From the NCBI GenBank assembly GCA_030685065.1, contig JAUXQH010000032.1, positions 1 through 51,323 on the forward strand: a stretch of 51,323 nt of DNA, written 5' to 3'. The translations under genes and the position numbers were made by a program. The stretch comes from Pseudomonadota bacterium (lineage in GTDB: Bacteria; Myxococcota_A; UBA796; SXON01). Below the pieces are notes generated by a model. It saw only the letters and a list, made by a program, of their open reading frames with translations. It was not told the origin of the DNA and did not search any database. Below are positions 32,375 to 40,839 of this stretch, one piece after another (the stretch's first letter is position 1; each line of letters starts with the position of its first letter).

Positions 32375-34890
32375 CTACCGCACGCATTCCTTTGTCCCGC
32401 CGTCGAAGCAGGTGTAGGTGCCGGCCGTCGCGCCGGACACATCGCCGAACAGCCGCGTGCGGTCCTTCAGCATCACCTTCACCGCGCAGGATGCAGCGGA
32501 GGGGGCCGCAATCGCCACGCTGTCGGTGCCGACAGCCTCGACACCGTCGCAGGTGACGGTGATCTTCGCGGTGTCGGGCGCGCGGGATACGAAGGTGATC
32601 CCCCCGACCACCGCGGTCGTGGCGGAGCTGCCCGCCATGGTGGCCGCGGCGCTCTGGGGGTCGATCCCGGGCGTGGCCACGATCGGCTCGGTCACCGGCA
32701 GGGGGCTCGCGACCGGATCGCCGATCAGCGGCACCTCGGCGCCGCGCCAGAGCGCGCCGCCCACGAGGATGACGGCGACGAGGGCCAACAGCCCGCCGAG
32801 CCCGAGCACGAGGACCAACGGGAGGATCCAGCCCCGGGTGGGCGCGGGCTCCTCCAGCGGATCGTCCTCGTACACGGGCGCCGCCGACACGGGCCGCGCG
32901 GGGGGCGGCGAGGACGAGGGCGGACCCGCGTCGCGGGTGCCCGCCGGGATCCCGGGGACCGTGCCGTCCGCCGAGGCCGGCCGGGGCTCCGGCGCGGGGG
33001 GACGGGGCGCGGGAGCGGCCGCACCGGGGGGGGCGCGGCGACGGGAGGAGGCGCCGCGGGGGAAGGCGCGACGGGAGGAGGCGCCGCGACCGCCACGGGC
33101 CGCTGCTCGGCGCGCGGCGGCATGACGAAGGCCTGGGTGGGAGCGTAGTCCTCCTCGAGGTCCGGGATCATGGTCGGGGTCGAGCGGAGCGCCGCGGTCG
33201 CCAGGACGGGGGCGCCCGCCGCGGGACCGGCCTTGGCGCCCGTGAGCGTCTGCGCGACCGGACGAGGAACCGCCGCGGCCGACGGCGAGGGACTCGAAGC
33301 GGGCGCGGCGCTCGACGCGGGAGCCGGGCTCGAAGCGGGCTCGGGATTCGCAGCGGGCGGGGGCTCCCCGGGCCAGGTGCTCGACGCCGACGGGAGGCCC
33401 GGCGGCGGGCCCGAGGCGGTCGGGGGAGCGTCCGGAGCCGGCACGGGGGCGCCCGGCTTGCGGATCGTCTTGAGGTAGGCGGCGCTCGGAGCGTCGAGCG
33501 CGTTTCCCACCGGGGTGATGCCCGGGGAAGCCGCGCTCGCCTCCGGTGCCGCCTTGCGCGCGGTGGCGACGGGTGACCCGGGGGGTGCCGCCGACGGGGC
33601 GGGCGGAACGATCGGAGCGGGGGCGGCGACCGGCGGCGTCGGCACCCATCCCGGCAGCGCGTCCGTGGTCGGGTCGGTCATCTCGTCGATGACCTCGATC
33701 TCCTCGTCCGCGCGGCCCACCATCGTGAGCCCCATGTCGGCGTCCCGCGCCTGGATCTCGGAGAGGGCGGCCTTCCGGAGCATCTCCCAGCGCTCGTCCG
33801 TCATCGGGATCACGGCGGGGACGGGATCCTCGGGGCGCAGGACCACGCCGCCCTCCTCCGCCGACTCCACGTAGGTGTCGTCCGCCTTGAACGACGCGCT
33901 GTCCTCCGTGAGGATCGAGTCCGTGAGCGGGTTCGGCTCCCGGGGCTCCTCGCGGCTCGCCTTGAGCAGGGGCGGCAGGACGCGCTCGGCCCACTCGCCG
34001 AGGCCCTCGCCCTCGAACCCCCGGGAGAGCGCCCGACAGCGCGTGACGCAGTCCGCGGCGGAGGGCCGCTGCTCGTGCCCGTAGGCGCACATCTGCGCGA
34101 TGAGCTCGATCACGGCGTCCCCGCTGAGGCCGGGCAGCTCGCAGCGGGTGCGCAAGAACACCAGGCGGTCCGCGACGAACGCAGCGTGCTTCTCCGGGCG
34201 TCCCTTCGCCTTCCCGAGCTTCTCGAGGGCGAGGAGCTCGTACAGCGTGGCGCCGAGGGAGTACACGTCCGAAAATGGGGTTTCCGGCTCGAAGAACAGC
34301 CGCTCTGGCGGCATGTAGTCCACGGAGCCGAACTGGAGCTCCTGCGTGTGGCTCTCGCGGTGGTCGAAGTCGGCGCGCGCCACGCCGAAGTCGAGCACCT
34401 TCACCGTGCCCGACTCGTCGACCATGATGTTCGACGGCTTGATGTCGCGGTGGATCACCCGGAGGGGCTTCTCTCCCTGGTAGGGCGGCCGGTTGTACGC
34501 GGCGTCGAGCGCGCTCGCCACGAACGCGGTGGCCTCGAGCGCCACGCGCGGCGGCATGGTCTCGCCGGCCTCGATGGTCTGGGTGATCGCGCCCTTGAAG
34601 TCGATCGCCTCGAGGTACTCCATGATCACCGCGACCCGACCCCCGATCGTGGTCAGATCGATGACATCCACGATGTTGCGGTGCCGGAGCCAGCCGAGGA
34701 GCCGCGCCTCGTCGCGCATGCGCTGGGCGATCTCGATGTTCTCGCTCCACCGTTGGTGGAGGAGCTTGATCGCGGCGAGCCGGGAAAATCCGTCGGCGTG
34801 CATCACCTTCGCGAGGTACACGCTCCCGAACCCGCCGGAGGCGATCTCCTTGATGAAGTGAAACCGGCGGGACGACTCGCGGCTGGCCAA
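32375..34890 (-). CDS. Membrane Ser/Thr protein kinase, frame broken at a C8 run
   Basis: Residues 10-290 are a complete Hanks-type kinase: glycine loop SGGFGS 18-23, Lys42 in AAIKLL, catalytic Asp149 in HRDIKPSN and Asp167 in DFGVARAD. An Ala/Pro-rich linker of about 300 residues follows. At a C8 run on the coding strand (33026-33033) the frame is lost; read without correction it ends at 32725. One added base restores PAPRPPAPEPRPA, a membrane helix (GWILPLVLVLGLGGLLAL onward) and an external domain with four Cys ending TKECVR at 32375. TTG 34890 has GGAGAG upstream. It sits inside the ketosynthase run, so it could phosphorylate or regulate that pathway. Confidence 0.9.
33026..33033 (+). repeat. 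G8 homopolymer at the kinase frameshift
   Basis: Eight G on this strand (C8 on the coding strand) mark the point where the kinase reading frame changes. One more base would join both parts. It is either a sequencing undercall or a slippage-prone, possibly phase-variable tract. Confidence 0.85.
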
Positions 34891-34954
34891 GAACTCTCCG
34901 AGGCGGCGGAGAGCCTACCATGCCGATCGGTTCGAGACGGCGGATCGACGGGGC

Positions 34955-35761
34955 TCAGCCCCCCAACACCCCATACAAACCCTCGACCGCGCCGCAGTCC
35001 CCGATCGCGGCCCGCATCGCGGCGGTGAGCGAGGGGTCGTCGCGCACCGCGGTCCCACCGGGCCCGATCAGCGCGAAGATCGCGGCCTCGCCGGGAGGGC
35101 CCCCGTGCCCGAGCCGCAGCCGATCGCGGGCGCTGGCGAGGTCGACCGCCGAGGCGGCCGCACCGACGAGGCAGTAGGGCACACGCCCCTCGTCCACCAG
35201 GCGAAGCGCGGCCCGCAGCGCCTGCGCGCCCGCTTCGGCGCCGCCGGCCCACGTGCCGTTCTCGCCGCGGATGCCGTGCTGGATCGCGACGTGCGCGAGG
35301 ACCATGTTCGGCAGCGTTCGCAGCGGCAGGAGCGGCGGGTAGAGCGCCCGGCCCGGCCCGCCGAGCAGCTCGCGATCCAGCGCGCCGTCCCGCGCCATCG
35401 CGGCCAGGGAGGCCTCGGCCTCGCCTTCGTCCGGCGGCTCCCGCCCGACGGCCACGCAGAGCCCGAGCTCTTCGGGATCGCCGGTGAACCCGAGGAGCGC
35501 ACGCCCCGCCGCCGGCAACGCGAGCTCGGCCGCGCGGGGCAGCAAGCGGGCGTCCTTCTTGCGCTTGAGCCAACCCGCGAGGGAGGGCCCCTCCACCACG
35601 GCGGCGCGGCCGTCGGGCAGATCGGACAGATGTGCAACCGCTCTGACGGCTGTCTCGCCGGCCCGCACCCGCCCGAGGACGGCCCGGAGCTCGTCCCCGA
35701 TCGGCGTGACGAGCCCCACGGCCAGGACCCCGGCCCGCGCGTGCCCGGAGAGGAGGGTCAC
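34955..35761 (-). CDS. Ketosynthase-like protein without active-site Cys, paired with KS2
   Basis: The 268-residue protein begins like a ketosynthase (AVGLVTPIGDELRAVLGRVRAGE), then shows RTLPNMVLAHVAIQHGIRGENGTW and AGGAEAGAQALRAALRLVDE, the block that should start with the catalytic Cys. No Cys is present there. The C-terminal half with the two His is absent. GTG 35761 overlaps the stop of the complete ketosynthase KS2 as GTGA, as KS and chain-length-factor genes do in type II polyketide systems. A heterodimer with KS2 is the natural inference. It shares the GxNGxW block with the other Cys-less protein at 29458-30234. Confidence 0.75.
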   Translation of the reverse strand: MTLLSGHARAGVLAVGLVTPIGDELRAVLGRVRAGETAVRAVAHLSDLPDGRAAVVEGPSLAGWLKRKKDARLLPRAAELALPAAGRALLGFTGDPEELGLCVAVGREPPDEGEAEASLAAMARDGALDRELLGGPGRALYPPLLPLRTLPNMVLAHVAIQHGIRGENGTWAGGAEAGAQALRAALRLVDEGRVPYCLVGAAASAVDLASARDRLRLGHGGPPGEAAIFALIGPGGTAVRDDPSLTAAMRAAIGDCGAVEGLYGVLGG

Positions 35762-36954
35762 GTCGCGTCACCGAGGAGCACGCTGCCGTTGCTGCCTCCG
35801 AAGCCGAAGGCGTTCGTGAGCGCGTAGCGGGCCCGCGATCGCATCGGCGCGCCGCGGATGTGCGCGAGATTGCAGTCGGGGTCGGGGTCTTCGAGGTTTC
35901 GGGTGGGCGGCAACCAGCCATCCCGCAGCGCCTGCACGCAGAGGATGGCCTCGACCGCGCCACACGCGGCCACGAGGTGCCCCATGTGGCCCTTCGTGCT
36001 GCTGACCGGCACGGGGATGCCGCCGAACACCGAGCGGATGGCCCGGCTCTCGGACAGATCGTTCTGGGGCGTGGAGGTGCCGTGCGCGTTGATGTAGCCG
36101 ACCTGCTCGGGGGTCAGCCCCGCGTCCGCGAGCGCGAGGCGCATCGCCTGGGCGGCGCCGCGCCCATCCGGCGGGGAGTCGGTGATCCGCCACGCGTTGC
36201 AGGAGCAGCCCCAGCCGTCAATCGTCGCGAGGACGTGGGCACCACGGGCCCGGGCGTGATCGGCGGACTCGAGCACCAGGAACCCGGCGCCCTCGCCGAG
36301 CACGAAGCCGTCCCGATGGAGATCGAAGGGGCGGCTGGCGCGGGTGGGATCTTCGTTGCGGGTGGAGAGGGCGCCGAGCTTCGCGAAGCCCACGACCATC
36401 AGCGGCTCCGACAGCGCGTCGACCCCGCCCGCGATCATCGCGTCGACCTCGCCCCGACGGATGCGCAGGAGCGCCTCGCCGATCGCCTGGCTCGAAGACG
36501 TACACGCCGTGGACACGGTGCTGCGCGGGCCTCCGCATCCCGCCATCTCGGCCGCGAGGCGCGTCGGCGCGTCGGGCGCGAGGCTGGCGATGTCGTCCGC
36601 GTCCACATCGGCGCGGCCGAGCCACTCGATGGGCGGGCGCGCGGCCTCGCTCCCGACGCACACGCCGAGGCGGGGGCCGCCCCGGATCCCGGAGTGCGCG
36701 AGGGCCTCGCCCAAGGCCAGCTCGACCAGGCGCGCCTTGAGCGCCGCGCCGCTGCCCGGCACGGGGGCCTCGGCGGCGAAGCGCACGGGGAAGCCCGCCG
36801 GATCGAAGCGACGGATGGGACCGACGCCGTTCTGCCCGTCCAGCAGGGCCTGCCAGGTGACCTCGGCGCCGATGCCGAGCGGGGTCACCACCCCGATGCC
36901 GGTCACGACGACGCGGCGATCCGCGGTGGGGTGCGGGCCGCGCGCTTCAATCAC
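35758..36954 (-). CDS. Beta-ketoacyl-ACP synthase, complete (KS2)
   Basis: The 398-residue FabF-type condensing enzyme has Cys151 in STACTSSSQA, His291 in NAHGTSTP and His326 in KGHMGHLVAACG. The N-terminus VVVTGIGVVTPLGIG and C-terminus LTNAFGFGGSNGSV are canonical. Length is normal. GTG 36954 overlaps the dehydratase stop by 8 bases. Together with the coupled Cys-less protein it resembles a KS/chain-length-factor pair, and with KS1 the run contains two active and two inactive ketosynthase-fold genes. Confidence 0.94.
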   Translation of the reverse strand: MIEARGPHPTADRRVVVTGIGVVTPLGIGAEVTWQALLDGQNGVGPIRRFDPAGFPVRFAAEAPVPGSGAALKARLVELALGEALAHSGIRGGPRLGVCVGSEAARPPIEWLGRADVDADDIASLAPDAPTRLAAEMAGCGGPRSTVSTACTSSSQAIGEALLRIRRGEVDAMIAGGVDALSEPLMVVGFAKLGALSTRNEDPTRASRPFDLHRDGFVLGEGAGFLVLESADHARARGAHVLATIDGWGCSCNAWRITDSPPDGRGAAQAMRLALADAGLTPEQVGYINAHGTSTPQNDLSESRAIRSVFGGIPVPVSSTKGHMGHLVAACGAVEAILCVQALRDGWLPPTRNLEDPDPDCNLAHIRGAPMRSRARYALTNAFGFGGSNGSVLLGDAT

Positions 36955-37510
36955 CGGGGTACCCGGGCCACAGCCGCAGGAGCTCCGCGCGCTCCAGCGC
37001 CTCGAGGCGGGCGGACTCGGCGGCGGACTCGAGCCGGACGGCGTTGAAGACGAAGATCTCCTCCGCCTGGGCGACGACCTTGCCGTCCACCTTCGCGCGG
37101 ACGAACATGATGGCGCTCTCGTCGCGGAGCTCCACCACCTGGGTCAGCAGCTCCACCACTTCCTCCGGACGCACGAAGCGGCGGAACTTGACCGCGTTCG
37201 CCATCGTGATGATGGGGAACGGCCAATCCCCGCGCGCCTTGCGGACACTGTACCCGATGAGCTTGCCCGAGAGCTGGGCCATCGCCTCGAGCAGGATGAC
37301 CCCCGGCACCACCGGAAAGCCGGGGAAGTGATCGGCGAAGAAGAAGCTGTCGGCGGGGAAGGTCACCCGGCCGCGCGCGCTCGTCCCGAGCTCCATGTCG
37401 TCGATGCAATCAACCCAGCGCCAGCGCACCCGCACCTCTGCCGCGCCGATATACCGCAGGACGGAGGGGATCGGCGCGCGCGTGCCTACAGTTTCACCGA
37501 GACGGGGCAT
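36947..37510 (-). CDS. 3-hydroxyacyl-ACP dehydratase, FabZ-type
   Basis: The 187-residue hot-dog-fold dehydratase has FFFADHFPGFPVVPGVILLE followed by AMAQLSG, with His61 and Glu75 as the catalytic pair; it would remove water from 3-hydroxyacyl-ACP. Residues 1-50 are longer than in housekeeping FabZ, and the C-terminus has an extra Ala/Glu/Leu helix. It is the first gene of the ketosynthase run, so its promoter drives about eleven genes. The ATG at 37510 was chosen because the frame to its left is shadow sequence. No ketoreductase in the run makes its substrate, so FabG of primary metabolism must be assumed. Confidence 0.9.
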   Translation of the reverse strand: MPRLGETVGTRAPIPSVLRYIGAAEVRVRWRWVDCIDDMELGTSARGRVTFPADSFFFADHFPGFPVVPGVILLEAMAQLSGKLIGYSVRKARGDWPFPIITMANAVKFRRFVRPEEVVELLTQVVELRDESAIMFVRAKVDGKVVAQAEEIFVFNAVRLESAAESARLEALERAELLRLWPGYPGD

Positions 37511-37606
37511 GGTGACGCGGCGGAGAGACGGAGGCGGAGAGGCGTGTGTGCTCGACCGCTCCGGAGCCTTTTTCCGGAGCGCCCGAGGCCGCCCCTTGGA
37601 GGTTCG
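37511..37606. promoter_or_regulatory. Divergent promoter region with inverted repeat
   Basis: This 96-bp gap lies between the leftward ketosynthase run and the rightward FGE-like gene and must hold the promoter of the whole run. GCTCCGG (37558-37564) and CCGGAGC (37574-37580) form an exact inverted repeat with a 9-bp gap that contains TTTTT. This could be an operator; no -35/-10 pair was firm. Confidence 0.5.
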
Positions 37607-38296
37607 ATGTCCGTGATCCACGCGGCCGGGATCCATGTCCGCCACGCGATCACCCGCGCGCTCGCCACCAGCAACCGATCCCCGATGGAGAGCACCTGGC
37701 GCCTCTTATCGGCGCGAGTCGCCGTGGACACACGGGGGCGCGTCGTCTCCAGCGAGATCACACTGCGCATCGAGCTCCCGCACGCCGATCTACTTGGCGG
37801 AGACGACGAGATCGGGCTCGTCAACCCCGATGGCCAGCACCCGCTCATGGCGCGCGTCCCGGGGCACCCCGGCCGGCTCCTCGACGTGTTCCCCGTCACC
37901 TGGGGCCGCTGGGCGCGGCACCTGGGGGAGGCCGTCCCGCCCGGCATCGACCCGTGGCTACCGCGCACCGCGATCTCCCTGGAGGCCGCCGCCGGGTACG
38001 CCCGCGCGGTCGGCAAGCGCCTGCCCGACGCCGAGGACTACCGCGGAGCCTGGGGGCGCGCGCGCTACCCCTGGGGCGACCGTCCCGAGCCGCTCGCGGG
38101 CCGCGCGAGCGCGCCGCGCTTCGGCGAGATCCCCGAGGTCGGCATGTTTCCACCCACGTCCGCGGGCTTCTTCGAGCTCGGGTGCTGGTTGCATCAATGG
38201 ACCAGCGAAGGTGGGCTCCTCGGAGGCACCCCGGGGCTGGTCAGCGCGACCGGGGGCGCCGAGCCGTGCGGTTTCCGGTGCGTTCAGGAGGTATAG
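37607..38296 (+). CDS. Formylglycine-generating-enzyme/sulfatase-modifying-factor-like protein
   Basis: The 229-residue protein shows the FGE-sulfatase domain in order: FPVTWGRWARHLGE, ISLEAAAGYARAVGKRLPDA then EDYRGAWG, ARYPWGDRPEP, EVGMFPPTSAGFFELGCWLH then QWTS, and a final GFRCVQ. Members of the family include FGE, which oxidises Cys of sulfatases, and EgtB-like or pilus-biogenesis relatives. The usual FGE length is larger and the two catalytic Cys cannot be confirmed here, so activity is unproven. ATG 37607 has GGAGG at 5 nt. It diverges from the ketosynthase run and could be co-regulated with it. Confidence 0.8.
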   Translation: MSVIHAAGIHVRHAITRALATSNRSPMESTWRLLSARVAVDTRGRVVSSEITLRIELPHADLLGGDDEIGLVNPDGQHPLMARVPGHPGRLLDVFPVTWGRWARHLGEAVPPGIDPWLPRTAISLEAAAGYARAVGKRLPDAEDYRGAWGRARYPWGDRPEPLAGRASAPRFGEIPEVGMFPPTSAGFFELGCWLHQWTSEGGLLGGTPGLVSATGGAEPCGFRCVQEV

Positions 38297-38318
38297 TGCC
38301 GCGTGCCGTGGAGGTCTG

Positions 38319-39434
38319 TTGCGCGTGCCCGCCCTTTCCCTCGTGTTGCTCGCCGGCTGTTTCAGCCCGGAGGGTGAGCCCCTCGTTTTCGAGACGCTCC
38401 CGTTCGAGAACGACTACACGCAGTTTCCCGACATCGTGCTGCGGCCGTTCACCTTCGACGACCTGCTCTGCCCGGACGGGGAACCCTCGGTGTTCTACGC
38501 CGTGTATCGCGAGGGGCTGACCGAACCCGCGCCGATCGTCCTGTTCTTCCATGCCGGCGCGTTCGACTACGTCAAGTCGCCCGACCCGGCGAATCCGCTC
38601 GGCGGGGCCCACTACCAGGAAGAGACCCGCTTCTCCGCGGAGTGGGCGGGAAACAAGGTCTTCGAGACGTTCGGGCTCCTCCCGGGCGAGGCCATCGATC
38701 CGGCCGAGGTCAACGCGGGCACCCTCCCGGCCGTCCTCGCCGACTCCGGCGCCTTCACGCTCTACCCCGCGAATTGCTGGGGTGATCTGTGGCACAACGA
38801 GGACTATTACAGCCCCAACGACTGGGACGCCGACGGCGCCATTCACCGCCAGGGCCGGTTCCTCGCGTGGTGGATGACCCGGATCGCCAGCACCGACCCC
38901 GTGGAGGCGACCGCCTGGCGCGCGCGGTACGGGCTCGACACGCTCACGGTCCCGCTCGACGCGAGCGCGATCCACCTCGTGGGCCTCGGTGAAGGCGGGC
39001 GGGGCGCGGCCGAGCTGCTCCGCCGCGTTCGCGACGCCGGGGACACCAGCATGCCCCCCGTCTCCAGCGTCGTGCTGGACTCGACGATGGACAAGCTGTT
39101 CCCGCTGTTCGGGGACGAGAGCGCCTTCGGGGGCATCAACACGGGCCTCCGGCGCATCTTCCCGGAGGAGACCGACGGCGTCGGCACCGACGACATCGGG
39201 CAGTACAGCCTCCACCGGTGGATCGCCGAGCGCGGCCTCACGTCCACGCTCCAGGTCACCTGGTCGAGCAGCGACCCCCAGGTGCCCGACGGAACGCTCA
39301 CCGACCTGCTGGCGCTCCAGGGGACCTATCCGACCCTCATGACGACCACGGACGTCGGCACGAACGAGCACGTGTTCCTCAACAACGACCTCCAGGCGGC
39401 GCGGCGCACGGTCACGACGATGTTCGGGGAGTGA
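38319..39434 (+). CDS. Lipoprotein, alpha/beta-hydrolase-like, no nucleophile Ser
   Basis: The 371-residue protein starts at TTG 38319 after GGAGG, with lipobox LLAGC (about residue 14). An alpha/beta-hydrolase plan is visible: APIVLFFHAGAFDYV is the oxyanion strand, VGLGEGGRGAAELLRR sits where GxSxG should be but has Gly in place of Ser, SVVLDSTMDKLFP follows, and TNEHVFLNND supplies a late His. Cys pairs (LCPDG, NCWGD) may be disulfides. A non-catalytic surface role is likely. It is in the same direction as the FGE-like gene, 22 nt later. Confidence 0.7.
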   Translation: MRVPALSLVLLAGCFSPEGEPLVFETLPFENDYTQFPDIVLRPFTFDDLLCPDGEPSVFYAVYREGLTEPAPIVLFFHAGAFDYVKSPDPANPLGGAHYQEETRFSAEWAGNKVFETFGLLPGEAIDPAEVNAGTLPAVLADSGAFTLYPANCWGDLWHNEDYYSPNDWDADGAIHRQGRFLAWWMTRIASTDPVEATAWRARYGLDTLTVPLDASAIHLVGLGEGGRGAAELLRRVRDAGDTSMPPVSSVVLDSTMDKLFPLFGDESAFGGINTGLRRIFPEETDGVGTDDIGQYSLHRWIAERGLTSTLQVTWSSSDPQVPDGTLTDLLALQGTYPTLMTTTDVGTNEHVFLNNDLQAARRTVTTMFGE

Positions 39435-39453
39435 GGCGCGCGCGCGAGGGCCG

Positions 39454-40839
39454 TTACTGCCCTTGCGTGCCGATCGCCGGCGCCGCCGGGGCCCTCGCTG
39501 CGTCCCCCGGCCGGCTGAGGACCGGGAGCACCGGATCCTGCAGGAGGCGCCAGCCGCCCCGCTCGGCGATGACCGTGCCCTCGAGCGTTCCCTGGTCCAA
39601 GGCGAAGCGGATGCTCGTCGGCTTCCCCGGCTCCCCCAGGCTGTCGAGGGTCACCACCCACCGGCGGCGCGCCGCCACCGGCGCGATGTCGTTCGGTACG
39701 AGGATCGCCACGTCCGGCGGCACGTCGGCCAGGAGCGCCCAGGCCGGGTGCTCGCCCGCCCCGTGGCCCCGGAACGCGACGCTGAGGAGCGTCGGCTCCC
39801 AACGCACCCAGGAGCTCCACGTCCCCCCGGCGACGGCGAGCACCACGACGAGCGCGGCGGCGCGCCCGACCCGCATCAGCCCGCAGGCCCCCACGATTCC
39901 CGCGGCGATGGCGCCCGCCGTGAGCGGCGCGAGGTGGTGAATGCCGGGTGACCCCACCCCGGCCACCGACGTGGCGTCGTGCGCGTGGAACACGGCAACG
40001 GCCGCGGCCGGGAGCGCCGTCACCGGGGCCGCGGCGAGCCAGGGCCACGCGGCGCCGGACATGGCGCCGTAGAGGTGCGGAGAGAGCGATGGGAGCTCGT
40101 AGGTGAGCCGCTCGCGGGCCCCCAGAGGACCCACCAGGGCGAGCATGAGCGGGCTCGGATACGACGATGGGCCCAGCCACTGGTAGAACAGCAGGTAGCC
40201 GGCGGAGACGAGGCTCCCCAGCACCGCGCGGTTGACACCGCCGCTCAGGCCCACGAGCGGCAGGAGGAGCAGGCCCTCCTCGCGGGTCGCCCCGAGAAGA
40301 ACGCCGGCGGCGACGAACCCGAGCGCCGAGGCGTGGCGGGACGCCCAGACCGCGAGGACCAGCGCGGGCAGCACGAGGACGAGATCCTGGTAGTCCGCGA
40401 GCGCGAGCAACGCGACGGGAGCCGAGCCGAAGTAGAGCGCGAGCCCGACGAGGCCGCCGCCGAGGCCCGCTTCGGCGCGCCCGAGCCGCCACGCCGCGAG
40501 CCCGCCGACGCCAACGGCCACGACCTGCACGCGCGCGAGCGCCCACGGCGAATCGGAGAACGACGAGAGCGACGCGGTGACGAACAGGAGCGGCGTGTGA
40601 TGCCCGCCCCAGCGCCACTCCTCGGCGTAGCCACGGTGCACGCTCTGCACCCACCCCGCCCCGATCGACCAGTGGTGCGCCAGCTGCACGAACGTGGCGT
40701 ACGCGAGCCCGCTGAGCGGCCTCACCTCCCGCTCGATGGCGTCCACCCGTGCGAGGCACCAGGTCGTCCACGCCGCCGCGACGGCGAGGGGGAACGATGC
40801 CACCGCGAGGGCCTTGGCAACCTCCGCCGGCTCCCTCAA
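39454..40839 (-). CDS. DUF2079-type polytopic membrane protein
   Basis: The 461-residue protein has about ten hydrophobic helices and the loop WGGHHTPLLFVTASL, the HxxP pattern of DUF2079, a GT-C-like family. A soluble tail (about 345-461) contains ILVPNDIAPVAARRRWVVTL and ends in APAIGTQGQ. TTG 40839 overlaps the glycosyltransferase stop as TTGA. As the third gene of the GH3/GT2 run it may transfer or flip a lipid-linked sugar; that is an inference from family and context. Confidence 0.8.
   Translation of the reverse strand: MREPAEVAKALAVASFPLAVAAAWTTWCLARVDAIEREVRPLSGLAYATFVQLAHHWSIGAGWVQSVHRGYAEEWRWGGHHTPLLFVTASLSSFSDSPWALARVQVVAVGVGGLAAWRLGRAEAGLGGGLVGLALYFGSAPVALLALADYQDLVLVLPALVLAVWASRHASALGFVAAGVLLGATREEGLLLLPLVGLSGGVNRAVLGSLVSAGYLLFYQWLGPSSYPSPLMLALVGPLGARERLTYELPSLSPHLYGAMSGAAWPWLAAAPVTALPAAAVAVFHAHDATSVAGVGSPGIHHLAPLTAGAIAAGIVGACGLMRVGRAAALVVVLAVAGGTWSSWVRWEPTLLSVAFRGHGAGEHPAWALLADVPPDVAILVPNDIAPVAARRRWVVTLDSLGEPGKPTSIRFALDQGTLEGTVIAERGGWRLLQDPVLPVLSRPGDAARAPAAPAIGTQGQ

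Noticed and set aside
32375..34921. Single 848-codon frame as the true kinase gene
   Set aside because: Only its last third (after the C8 run) is coding. The kinase motifs lie in the frame from TTG 34890.
26248..37510. Aryl polyene, ladderane or cyanobacterial alkane locus as the identity of the ketosynthase run
   Set aside because: No ketoreductase or acyltransferase set typical of aryl polyenes, no radical-SAM enzymes as in ladderane loci, and no aldehyde deformylating oxygenase. The run shares parts with each but matches none.
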